From Sulfidibacterium sp046706345 (GTDB taxonomy: Bacteria > Bacteroidota > Bacteroidia > Bacteroidales > F082), in assembly GCA_046706345.1 (NCBI GenBank), contig JBJKPL010000209.1, forward strand, positions 1 to 22,281: a stretch of 22,281 nucleotides of DNA. The letters run 5' to 3'. Positions 1 through 7,859 of this stretch are shown piece by piece (within the stretch, counting starts at the first letter, position 1; each line of letters opens with the position of its first letter). Both the position numbers and the translations under genes were made by a program. The notes below the pieces were generated by a model. The model searched no databases. It was given only the letters and a program-made list of their open reading frames with translations, and had not been told where the DNA came from.

Positions 1-895
1 CATCAAACGGAGCCGGTGATAATGACACGCTGACTTATCATAACCTCAAGGCCGGAACCTATTACATCGAAATAGTACAATATGCCTCAACGTACGGTTC
101 CTATACGCTAAAAAATGTCTTCACGCCAACCTCCATTCCCGATGGCAATGATGTGGAACCGAATAACACCAAAGAAAACGCGATCCAATTAACCCTGGAC
201 GGATCGGTAACCGGTCATCTGGGCTTCTATGGCAGCGGCTCCGGAGACGATTATGACTGGTATAAAATCACCACCACCCAGGACGGCAGTTTATCTTTTA
301 TCGGAATACCGGAAAATTCCCTCAATTTTTATTTCAATCTTTGGGATACCGATGGGGCTTCTACCTTAAGGCAAAGCACAACATCCAACGGAGCCGGTGA
401 TAATGATACGCTGACTTATCACAACCTCAAGGCCGGAACCTATTACATCGAAATAGTACAATACGCCTCAACATACGGTTCTTATACGTTTAAAAATGTC
501 TTCACGCCAACCTCCCTTCCCGATGGAAATGATGTGGAACCGAATAACACCAAAGAAAACGCGATCCAATTAACCCTGGACAGTTCGGTAACCGGCCATT
601 TGGGTTTCTATGGCAGCGGCTCCGGAGACGATTATGATTGGTATAAAATTACCACGACACAGGAACATAAATTAACATTAGTCGGAATTCCGGAAAGTTC
701 CCTGAATTTTTATTTCAATCTTTGGGATACGGATGGGTCTACCGCTTTATTGCAAAGCAGCACTTCCAATGGAGCCGGAGAAAACGACACGCTGGTTTAT
801 GATAATCTGCCGGCAGGTACCTACTACATTGAAATTGTTCAGTATGCTTCGACCTACGGTTCTTATACTTTTAAGAATATTTTTTCAGGAGCGAC
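1..895 (+). repeat. 381-bp tandem coding repeats (PPC-like domains)
   Basis: Units run 1-149 (partial), 150-530 and 531-about 895. The GATGTGGAACCG that opens a unit at 150 returns at 531, a period of 381 bp (127 codons). The visible end of the first unit and the matching part of the second are nearly identical at DNA level, with only scattered substitutions. The third unit diverges in its second half. The array continues left of the window. Confidence 0.85.
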
Positions 896-3641
896 AACCA
901 CTTCAACAACGCTCAGCGGCAAAGTAACCAATGCGCTTGACGGGACGGCGATTGGTGGCGCACAGGTTGAAATTGCAGGTCTTACCACCACCACCGATTC
1001 GAACGGGAATTACGAAATCACCGATATCCCAGAGGCCGTTTTGGCCGCTGATTTTTCAGGGAATCCAACCTCGGGAAATGCCCCGTTGCAAGTGGCTTTT
1101 TCGGACCAGTCCAACGATGCGGTTCATACCTTAAAAGTTACGGCAAACGGCTTTGTAACGTATCAAAACGCACAGGTTGCCATTGCGTCAGGGGAAACAC
1201 TCACTATTGACGTTTCCTTATCCCCCACGCTGGAAGAAGGTGAAATGCGGATCGTGCTGAACTGGGGAGAAAAACCCCAGGACCTCGATGCCCACCTTTC
1301 AACCCCTTCCATTGATGGAAGTACCTACAGCATCTATTACGCAAACAAAGGCAGTGCAACCACGGCTCCTTTTGCCACCCTGGACCACGACGACCGAACA
1401 TCCTATGGTCCCGAAACCGTTACCATTACCAAGTTTTTTGACGGCACCTACAAATATTACGTTTACAATTATTCCAAGTCACCGGACATCAGCACTTCGA
1501 ACGCTGTGGTTCAGGTCTATACCTCAGACGGCCTGATCACATCAGTGAACATTCCCACTACGGGAACGGGACTTTACTGGAATGTTCTGACCATTGATGG
1601 CAGCACAGGCGCTGTAACGGTGGTTAATGAAATCAACTCATCAGCTCCGGTTGCCAATCCCCCGGCCTTCGTTCAAAAGCCACAGGTACCTGAAGAGAAA
1701 TCCACAAAAGCCACAGGAGCCATCACCACCTGGAACTGGGATTTCGGGGATGGGACAACTTCCACCGAACAAAATCCGTCTCACACCTATTCTGCAAGCG
1801 GCAACTTCACCGTAAAACTTACGGTAGGAAACGGAAGCACGACCAATACCGCAACAAAAACAGATTATATTTCTGTCAACACATCCAGCGTAAGCACTAT
1901 CAAAGGAAAAGTCACCAATGCCCTGGATGGAACGGCCGTCAGTGGGGCACTGGTTCAGATCGCTGGGCTTTCAGCTACTACCGATTCGAACGGAAATTAT
2001 GAAATAACCGATATTCCCGAAGCCGCCTTAACGGCGGATTTTTCCGGGACTCCCACTTCAGGAAATACTCCACTCACCGTGGTATTTACAGATGGATCCA
2101 CGGATAATACCCACAAGCTGACGGTTTCGGCGGATAATTTTACCACCTATGTCAACAGCCAGGTATCCATTTCCACAGGCGAGACCTTGTCTATGGATGT
2201 TTCCCTGTCTCCCGTGTTATCCGAAGGGGAACTCAGGATCGTATTAAACTGGGGAGAAAACCCCCACGATCTGGATGCTCACCTAAAAACACCTTCCATC
2301 GACGGAACTGTTTACAGCATTTACTATGGAAATAAAGGCAACGCCACATCAGGTCCCTTTGCCACCTTAGATCATGATGACCGGGTTTCTTACGGACCGG
2401 AGACCGTGACCATTTACAAGCTGTTCTCTGGCACTTATAAATACTATGTTTATAATTATTCCGGTTCTCCGGACATCACAACATCCAATGCGGTCGTTCA
2501 GGTTTATTCAGCATCCGGACTAATAAAAACGGTCAACATTCCCACAAGCGGCAGCGGTCGCTACTGGAATGTCGTTACAATTGATGGAAGTACAGGATCC
2601 GTGACCGTCGTCAATGAGATCGTCGCTTCTGCCCCGGTGGTAAATCCGCCTTCACTTACGCCCAAAGTACCCATTCCCGAATTGAAAAATGCCGAAAGCA
2701 TTACTTCCTGGAGCTGGGATTTCGGCGACGGAAGCACTTCCACCGAGCAAAATCCAAGTCACACCTATACAGCTGCCGGAACTTATACTGTGCAGCTAAC
2801 GGTAGGAAATGGCACCACGACCGATACCAGGTCAAAAACGGATTTTATAACCGTCAGTCAGGCTTCATCAGATCCATTATTTACGGAGAATTTCGACGGT
2901 ACCACCTTTCCTCCCAACGGCTGGAGTATCGGGACCACCAACAGCTCCAACACCTGGATCCGGGGGAACCCGGCAGACCAGTCCTTCTCAGACGTTGACT
3001 CAACCAACGTAGCATCGGCAATATGCCCCTGGACTTCTGAAATTCAGGACGAGTGGATCAAGACACCGGTAATCTCTCTCCCCAACGATGCCCTGACCCT
3101 GGAGTTCTATGCAGGCTTCAGTACCGCTTATCTTTCCAATGCAACGCTGAAATTGGGTATTTCCATCGACGGAGGTTCGTCGTGGACGCACTTATGGGAA
3201 GCAACAGATGACGGCTCCGACTGGAATTGGAGAAAAATAACCGTTGATATCAGCAGTTATGCCAACAATTCCAATGTCATGTTCGGATGGGAGTATGTTG
3301 GGGCCGACGGAGACCTGGTAGGGCTTGACAATGTCAGGATCACTCAGGGAACCACCGGGATCCATCAACTTCCGGCTGAAGTAGGCTCGTTAAGCCAAAA
3401 TTACCCCAATCCTTTTGCCTATAAAACGACAATCCGTTTTTCACTGGTACATGCCACGGACGTAACGCTGACCGTATTTAACAGTCTGGGACAAAAAGTA
3501 GCAGTTCCCCTTTCAGGATTCGTTACTGCCGGAAAGCATCAGGTTACTTTTGACGCCAGGAGCCTGAAACCGGGTTTCTATTTCTACCAATTAACCTTGA
3601 ACGGGTATGCCACTACCAAACGTATGATCCTTCTGAAATAG
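1..3641 (+). CDS. Giant modular T9SS-secreted surface protein (3' part; start lies left of the window)
   Basis: The frame is open from the left edge, so the GTG at 153 is not the start and at least 1,212 residues are visible. Domain order by position: the end of one pre-peptidase C-terminal (PPC)-like repeat (1-149) and two more (150-530, 531-895), with the recurring signature DDYDWYKI; a carboxypeptidase-regulatory-like beta domain (about 909-1233) interrupted by the first half of a PKD domain; a DUF2135/YfaP-like domain (about 1237-1640, core RIVLNWGEKPQDLDAHL); the second PKD half with WDFGDG (about 1720-1880); the same composite module again (about 1896-2860); a choice-of-anchor J domain (about 2870-3345, ENFDG to GLDNVRIT); and a C-terminal T9SS type A sorting domain (about 3388-3641, with NYPNPF and LKPGFYFYQL). 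It is therefore probably exported through the outer membrane by T9SS and attached or released at the surface. No catalytic domain is visible, so an adhesive or structural role is inferred. A strong terminator follows the stop. Confidence 0.9.
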   Translation, partial: SNGAGDNDTLTYHNLKAGTYYIEIVQYASTYGSYTLKNVFTPTSIPDGNDVEPNNTKENAIQLTLDGSVTGHLGFYGSGSGDDYDWYKITTTQDGSLSFIGIPENSLNFYFNLWDTDGASTLRQSTTSNGAGDNDTLTYHNLKAGTYYIEIVQYASTYGSYTFKNVFTPTSLPDGNDVEPNNTKENAIQLTLDSSVTGHLGFYGSGSGDDYDWYKITTTQEHKLTLVGIPESSLNFYFNLWDTDGSTALLQSSTSNGAGENDTLVYDNLPAGTYYIEIVQYASTYGSYTFKNIFSGATTTSTTLSGKVTNALDGTAIGGAQVEIAGLTTTTDSNGNYEITDIPEAVLAADFSGNPTSGNAPLQVAFSDQSNDAVHTLKVTANGFVTYQNAQVAIASGETLTIDVSLSPTLEEGEMRIVLNWGEKPQDLDAHLSTPSIDGSTYSIYYANKGSATTAPFATLDHDDRTSYGPETVTITKFFDGTYKYYVYNYSKSPDISTSNAVVQVYTSDGLITSVNIPTTGTGLYWNVLTIDGSTGAVTVVNEINSSAPVANPPAFVQKPQVPEEKSTKATGAITTWNWDFGDGTTSTEQNPSHTYSASGNFTVKLTVGNGSTTNTATKTDYISVNTSSVSTIKGKVTNALDGTAVSGALVQIAGLSATTDSNGNYEITDIPEAALTADFSGTPTSGNTPLTVVFTDGSTDNTHKLTVSADNFTTYVNSQVSISTGETLSMDVSLSPVLSEGELRIVLNWGENPHDLDAHLKTPSIDGTVYSIYYGNKGNATSGPFATLDHDDRVSYGPETVTIYKLFSGTYKYYVYNYSGSPDITTSNAVVQVYSASGLIKTVNIPTSGSGRYWNVVTIDGSTGSVTVVNEIVASAPVVNPPSLTPKVPIPELKNAESITSWSWDFGDGSTSTEQNPSHTYTAAGTYTVQLTVGNGTTTDTRSKTDFITVSQASSDPLFTENFDGTTFPPNGWSIGTTNSSNTWIRGNPADQSFSDVDSTNVASAICPWTSEIQDEWIKTPVISLPNDALTLEFYAGFSTAYLSNATLKLGISIDGGSSWTHLWEATDDGSDWNWRKITVDISSYANNSNVMFGWEYVGADGDLVGLDNVRITQGTTGIHQLPAEVGSLSQNYPNPFAYKTTIRFSLVHATDVTLTVFNSLGQKVAVPLSGFVTAGKHQVTFDARSLKPGFYFYQLTLNGYATTKRMILLK
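909..2860 (+). repeat. Two copies of a ~987-bp composite domain module
   Basis: AAAGTAACCAATGCG at 921 reappears as AAAGTCACCAATGCC at 1908, an offset of 987 bp (329 codons). Each copy encodes carboxypeptidase-regulatory N part, PKD N part, carboxypeptidase-regulatory C part, DUF2135/YfaP-like domain, linker and PKD C part. The copies are clearly homologous but more diverged in DNA than the upstream 381-bp repeats, so this duplication appears older. Confidence 0.8.
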
Positions 3642-3659
3642 GCCCTGTCCTATTCGAAC

Positions 3660-3702
3660 GAAACCCCGCTCCTTCCCCAAAGTGAGCGGGGTTTCATCTT
3701 TT
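3660..3702 (+). terminator. Rho-independent terminator of the surface-protein gene
   Basis: A perfect 11-bp stem GAAACCCCGCT (3660-3670) pairs with AGCGGGGTTTC (3685-3695) around a 14-nt loop. The T-rich ATCTTTT follows. It begins 18 nt after the TAG of the large CDS. Confidence 0.9.
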
Positions 3703-3782
3703 GAGGCTACCCGTTTGCATACTTCAAACCCTTTATTTCAAGGAGGTTGAAATATTAATTTTACTTAAAACATGGAAAAATG

Positions 3783-3814
3783 TTTCCAAGTTTACCCCGA
3801 ATTACTTATTATTG
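3783..3814 (+). promoter_or_regulatory. Candidate Bacteroidota-type promoter for the DoxX-like gene
   Basis: TATTATTG (3807-3814) matches TAnnTTTG at all but one position, and TTTC (3783-3786) lies 20 nt upstream where TTTG is expected. Transcription would start near 3820 and include the AGGAGG (3828-3833) just ahead of the ATG at 3839. Confidence 0.4.
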
Positions 3815-3838
3815 TAAGAATAAAAAAAGGAGGATTTT

Positions 3839-4210
3839 ATGAAAAACAAAGTATTATCACAAATCGGGCGTATCTTGTTTGGTATCCCGTTTTTAGTTTT
3901 CGGAATCAATCATTTCATCGCAGGAAGTAAGATGGCAGGAATGGTTCCTTCGTTTTTGCCCTTTCACACCTTTTTTATCTATTTGGTTGGATTGGCGCTC
4001 ATCCTGGCAGCGATTAGCCTGTTTATCAATGTTAAAGTAAAATTATCGATGATTTTACTCGCCATCCTGATGCTTATTTTTATTTTGACCATTCATTTAC
4101 CGGGCATGATCCGTGGCGGTGAAATGGGTCAGTATTTTATGACCATGTTATTGAAGGACTTTGGCCTTGGGGCCGCCGCACTTTTCATCGCCGGAAATGC
4201 AGAAAGCTGA
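3839..4210 (+). CDS. Small DoxX-like integral membrane protein
   Basis: The protein has 123 residues and about four hydrophobic helices (roughly residues 8-26, 41-62, 66-87 and 100-118). The N-terminal RILFGIPFLVFGINHFI resembles the first helix of DoxX/DoxD-type proteins, small inner-membrane proteins of poorly defined function sometimes tied to redox or stress. Start choice is secure: an ideal AGGAGG (3828-3833) sits 5 nt before the ATG. The gene looks monocistronic and converges with the methyltransferase on the other strand. The DoxX assignment rests on fold-like pattern and length, so treat the family name as probable. Confidence 0.75.
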   Translation: MKNKVLSQIGRILFGIPFLVFGINHFIAGSKMAGMVPSFLPFHTFFIYLVGLALILAAISLFINVKVKLSMILLAILMLIFILTIHLPGMIRGGEMGQYFMTMLLKDFGLGAAALFIAGNAES

Positions 4211-4249
4211 TTGACCCTTTTGAAGTCCTGAGCTTTTCGGACAAGGGAT

Positions 4250-4882
4250 TTATTTCTTACCGGTGATCAAAAAGATGGAATATTCCCGTTTTTTTTGGTC
4301 ATCACCCTCCCGGACCACGGAGGTGGCAGTCGCGGCTTTGACATCGTGAAAACCGGCTTCTTCTAGTAGGTTTTTCATCACGTCACGTTCAAAACCAAAA
4401 TGAACCACGCCCGTATTGTCCTTGTGAAAAGTCCCGTCCTCCTTATCCAAATCGGCAATACCAATGGCCCCGCCGGGAATCAGGAGATCATACATCCGGT
4501 GGAGCAGATCGGATAATTTGCGCACATGATGAAATGCCATGCTGCTGACGATCAGGTTGAATTTCCCCTCCACCGCATCTTCTTCTTCCAGGTCGGCCAG
4601 CTGACCGCTGACATTGTCATATCCCAGCTTGCTTACTTTCTCCTGGAAAACTTCCAGCATACCCCTGGAACTATCCACACCCACAACCTTTTTTACCAGC
4701 GGCTGGAATCGCATGGTCACCAGCCCAGAACCACATCCGTAGTCCATGACGCTCATTTCGGCTGTCGGTTTCAATTCCCGTATCATGGCATCTGCCACTC
4801 CGTTTGCCATGGTAATCTGTTGCGGCCTGACATCCCAGTTGGCCGCTCTTTCGTCAAAATTTGTCTTGGCTTGATCGTTCAT
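4250..4882 (-). CDS. Class I SAM-dependent methyltransferase
   Basis: The 210-residue protein starts MNDQAKTNFD. The SAM-binding motif I is VMDYGCGSG (residues 45-53), followed by the acidic VVGVD segment at the end of the next strand and by SSMAFHHV at the motif IV/post-motif region. LIPGGAIGIADLDKEDG resembles the motif after which small-molecule methyltransferases of the UbiE/Methyltransf_11 group are recognised. The substrate cannot be told. The frame is open 31 codons further upstream to 4975, but a TACCTTTG promoter element at 4901-4908 lies inside that extension, so the ATG at 4882, with AGGA just upstream, is preferred. Confidence 0.88.
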   Translation of the reverse strand: MNDQAKTNFDERAANWDVRPQQITMANGVADAMIRELKPTAEMSVMDYGCGSGLVTMRFQPLVKKVVGVDSSRGMLEVFQEKVSKLGYDNVSGQLADLEEEDAVEGKFNLIVSSMAFHHVRKLSDLLHRMYDLLIPGGAIGIADLDKEDGTFHKDNTGVVHFGFERDVMKNLLEEAGFHDVKAATATSVVREGDDQKKREYSIFLITGKK

Positions 4883-4900
4883 AAGAGTCCTATTTTTTTG

Positions 4901-4908
4901 CAAAGGTA
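4901..4908 (-). promoter_or_regulatory. -7 promoter element of the methyltransferase gene
   Basis: Read on the minus strand this is TACCTTTG, a perfect TAnnTTTG, 18 nt upstream of the ATG at 4882. No convincing TTTG is seen 19-21 nt further upstream. It would give a very short leader and argues against the longer open frame. Confidence 0.5.
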
Positions 4909-5085
4909 TAAAAGAGAAAAGGATGTTTTGTTGCAGACCAGGGTGTTCGTCTTCAAAAACATGCGATTTTAACATTATTTATTATAGTAAACCATAGTTC
5001 ATTACTGTCAATTCGCAGCCCTGGCGCATACGCCGGTTTCCGTGGTTTTGGCAGCCATTTTCATGTTTAACAAAAAAATAAAGGA

Positions 5086-5110
5086 AGCCGTGAACCACGG
5101 CTGGGTTTTT
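5086..5110 (+). terminator. Orphan intrinsic terminator-like hairpin between divergent genes
   Basis: AGCCGTG (5086-5092) and CACGGCT (5096-5102) form a perfect 7-bp stem with an AAC loop, followed by GGGTTTTT. On the other side there is an A-rich stretch (5071-5082), so the hairpin could act in both directions. A wider inverted repeat CCGTGGTT (5040-5047) / AACCACGG (5093-5100) competes with it. No plus-strand gene ends just upstream. Confidence 0.6.
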
Positions 5111-5124
5111 CAAGGATTTATGTC

Positions 5125-5132
5125 TATCTTTG
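5125..5132 (+). promoter_or_regulatory. -7 promoter element of the DUF6266 gene
   Basis: TATCTTTG is a perfect TAnnTTTG. It overlaps the GTG-type start at 5130 of the longer open frame, so that start cannot be used from this promoter. It supports initiation at the ATG at 5166. Confidence 0.45.
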
Positions 5133-5165
5133 GTAGCTTCTTATAAACCAACAAAAAGAGGAAAC

Positions 5166-5828
5166 ATGGCACGATTGAAAAACAATAGCATACAGGGCCC
5201 ATTTCTGGGGAAAGTGGGCAACCTGGTCGGTTGCCGATGGAAGGACACTTATTATGTCCGGACACGTCCCGCCAAGGTGAACCATCCCAATACGGAAGCC
5301 CAGATGGCCCAGCGCATGCGTTTTGTAAAAACCCAGAATTATATTAAGCCGCTCAAAGAATTTCTCCGCATAGGCTATGGTGCTTTTACCGCCGACAAAT
5401 CAGCCTATAACGCAGCCATGTCTTTCAACATCAAAAACGCCCTGACGGGGACCTATCCCAACATCGAGGTGAACCCTTCCCTGTTTTTGGTCAGCCGGGG
5501 GCGTCTTCCGGGTGCCACCCGGGCCATCGTGAAACTGGTTTCCAACGATACCATCAAATTTTTCTGGAACACCGCCGACATTGCATTACCCGCCAAGCCG
5601 AACGACAAAGTCCTGTTGGTGGTGCGCAGCCTCGACAGCCGGGATGCCGATTATAAACTGGATGCTGCCCGACGCATCGACGGCGGGGCTTCACTAGTAC
5701 TTTCTCCCGGTTTTATGGGGAAACAACTTGCCTGCTACCTGGTTTTCGTTCAGCAGAAGGTGCTTTTGGGAAATTATTCGGAAGATGCCATTTCTGACAG
5801 CATTTTCTGCGGAACCCTGAACATCTAG
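5166..5828 (+). CDS. DUF6266 family protein
   Basis: The 220-residue protein begins MARLKNNSIQGPFLGKVGN. Family features seen are the N-terminal FLGKVGNLVGCRWKDTYYVR, then NHPNTEAQMAQRMRF, an AYNAAMSFNIKNALTGTYPN block and SLFLVSRGRLPGA. DUF6266 proteins are common and often multicopy in Bacteroidota; their role is unknown and no signal peptide is seen here. The ATG at 5166 is chosen over the upstream frame start at 5130 because AAAGAGG sits just before it and the TATCTTTG promoter element covers 5125-5132. Confidence 0.85.
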   Translation: MARLKNNSIQGPFLGKVGNLVGCRWKDTYYVRTRPAKVNHPNTEAQMAQRMRFVKTQNYIKPLKEFLRIGYGAFTADKSAYNAAMSFNIKNALTGTYPNIEVNPSLFLVSRGRLPGATRAIVKLVSNDTIKFFWNTADIALPAKPNDKVLLVVRSLDSRDADYKLDAARRIDGGASLVLSPGFMGKQLACYLVFVQQKVLLGNYSEDAISDSIFCGTLNI

Positions 5829-5924
5829 AACAAACATTAAGAATAAACATTCTATACTTCGGCTGTTTAAATCAACTGCTGATCCAGGCCCCAGGCCGGA
5901 ACTGCCGCAAAATATTTCAATCTA

Positions 5925-5957
5925 TTGTTGTGCATAATAAAAGTTGTTGTAATTTTA
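5925..5957 (+). promoter_or_regulatory. Candidate promoter of the cas8-cas7-cas5 operon
   Basis: The 222-bp gap 5829-6050 holds TTG (5928-5930), 19 nt, then TAATTTTA (5950-5957), one mismatch from TAnnTTTG. Transcription would start near 5963, leaving a leader of about 88 nt before the cas8 ATG. No other convincing promoter is visible in the gap. Confidence 0.3.
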
Positions 5958-6050
5958 TGGCACCTAAATAAAAAACCTAAAAACCTGTTGATTCCTGATT
6001 GATTTCTTGTCATTTGGAGTTTAACGCCATAGTGATTTAAACCTCTTATT

Positions 6051-7859
6051 ATGATAACCGAAATTGTGTTTAAGCGCACTTCTAATATTTTTATCAATGC
6101 CGGGATCGTGGCATTATATCAATATCTGAAGCAATGTGAGGAAGATGCGGTGTTCGGCTATCCCTACAATTACCGGCTTGATAAAGATTCCCTGCAAATA
6201 AAATCCCATCGACTTTTTGATCTGCTCGAGGAAATATACTATTTCATGGGGAAAGAAATCTATGATACGAGCGGGAAAAATGCGCGTCAGTCGCCCGATA
6301 AATTTTATTTTACGGAAAACCCGTTCAGATCGGTGCCCTTTTATAAAATGAAAACTTACGGATTAGGCGCCCTGATTACCAACGATCCCCAACCCGCGCC
6401 CAAAAACCCAAACAACGCGGTAACCTTTGAATCCATCGTCAGCAAAAAACCTGAATTTGCTAAAGAAATTGGAAAAATCTATTTCGAAAAAAGGATGAAG
6501 CTTAAAAACTTCGAGCCCACTGAATCCGGATTCAGGTATTCCAAAGAATCAAAGGGGGATTCCCGGATTTTTCTCAATGAACCGTATATCAAGATCACCC
6601 GGTTGGAGAAGCCCGAGGACGACTATTTTAAAGTTGGAGATCAGGTATGTTCTCTGACCAATGAGCGCTATAAAAAACTGGTGGACTCACAAAACACATC
6701 CCCGTTTATTAAAGGCATCAATAATTTTAATTCCTTCTTAACAACACAATCACAAAAAATCAGCTGGAAGGCCATGTATCTCAGCAGGTTTTCGCCAAAA
6801 CTGGGCCTGTATACCTATGTTCGGGGGCTGGATTCTATGGTGGGTTACTTTTTTGATTCCAACGACTTATTGAATCTGAACGCCTTGTATCAACGCAACA
6901 AGAGCATGTACAAGGATTCGGCTGAAATGATCGAATCAAATTACATGTCGAATTTCAAAACCTATTCGTTCTTTAATAACGGAGAAAGATATAGTGAGCC
7001 AAAAGATTATGTGGGGAAGAACGAAACGCTTTTCGCGCTGATTTATACCATGTATCAGCAATTTCTGTACGACAAGGGATTGAATGACATTTCAGAAGTC
7101 GAGAATATTTCCGATCTGGATTTTGATAAAATCCCGGTCTCGCTGGTTGCTTTTAAAGCCAATTCCTTTTCGGCCACTTTACGTCCGAATGCTTTTAAGT
7201 ATTTCAATAATTTCAAATCGGTAGTCTACCTAATGATCTACTTAGAAAAAAGCGGTGTAAAGTTTTCAATGGTGTTGTCCAGTCTGAAATTTCTGAAAAC
7301 GGCCGATAAGAATTCCCTGAACAGTTATCAATTGCAACGAAAACTAAGGGAAAAAGTCCTCGCTTTAATGCTCGATGGAAAGTCCATTGCAGAAGAAATC
7401 GCCCATCTGTATTTTTTGTGCTATACCTACCTTTTAAGAGGCGATTCCATCGGATTTAAAAATTTTGACCAATTATATTTATTAACAAGTATTTATGAAC
7501 TAAAAATTAATAAGAAAATGACACAAGAAATGCAGGAAAAAGCCTTTTCGCTTGGCTCTTCTATCGGCATGGCTATTGTCAACTTCGATGAAACCAAGAA
7601 CGGAAACGACAGAAAACCCCATGCCAAAAACGGACGCAAGTTCATCGTTGACCTGATTAAATCCAGAACACTGGACCAGTTCAATGAAGCGATTATTCGG
7701 ATCATGAATCGGTTTGAGATACCGGTCAGCAGCGAACTCTTTTTGGAACACCTCAATGAACAAAACTTTCAGCGTGTAAAACAATTTGCCATCATCGGCG
7801 CGCTCAATGTCATTAACAAAGTCATCAAACCCGTCAGCGTCAATTCCTATGAAAAATAA
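6051..7859 (+). CDS. cas8: Type I-B CRISPR Cascade large subunit Cas8 (Cst1-like)
   Basis: The 602-residue protein is the first gene of a cas8-cas7-cas5 block, the position and size expected for the Cascade large subunit that recognises the PAM and helps load the target. Its middle matches the pattern of Bacteroidota/Tneap-type Cas8b1/Cst1: VGDQVCSLTNERYKKL near residues 195-210, then TSPFIKGINNFNSF. The large subunit often carries a Cys4 zinc-binding site here; only Cys200 is present, so the zinc finger seems lost. The C-terminal half is helical. It overlaps cas7 by 11 nt (ATGAAAAATAA), which suggests coupled translation. Identification as Cas8 rests on this local pattern plus strong context rather than on overall similarity I can demonstrate. 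Confidence 0.8.
   Translation: MITEIVFKRTSNIFINAGIVALYQYLKQCEEDAVFGYPYNYRLDKDSLQIKSHRLFDLLEEIYYFMGKEIYDTSGKNARQSPDKFYFTENPFRSVPFYKMKTYGLGALITNDPQPAPKNPNNAVTFESIVSKKPEFAKEIGKIYFEKRMKLKNFEPTESGFRYSKESKGDSRIFLNEPYIKITRLEKPEDDYFKVGDQVCSLTNERYKKLVDSQNTSPFIKGINNFNSFLTTQSQKISWKAMYLSRFSPKLGLYTYVRGLDSMVGYFFDSNDLLNLNALYQRNKSMYKDSAEMIESNYMSNFKTYSFFNNGERYSEPKDYVGKNETLFALIYTMYQQFLYDKGLNDISEVENISDLDFDKIPVSLVAFKANSFSATLRPNAFKYFNNFKSVVYLMIYLEKSGVKFSMVLSSLKFLKTADKNSLNSYQLQRKLREKVLALMLDGKSIAEEIAHLYFLCYTYLLRGDSIGFKNFDQLYLLTSIYELKINKKMTQEMQEKAFSLGSSIGMAIVNFDETKNGNDRKPHAKNGRKFIVDLIKSRTLDQFNEAIIRIMNRFEIPVSSELFLEHLNEQNFQRVKQFAIIGALNVINKVIKPVSVNSYEK

Noticed and set aside
3772..3930. Small plus-strand frame beginning ATGGAAAAATG, with AAGGAGG at about 3740
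   Set aside because: The Shine-Dalgarno is about 26 nt from the ATG, the frame overlaps the DoxX-like gene, and the DoxX-like gene has a far better start.
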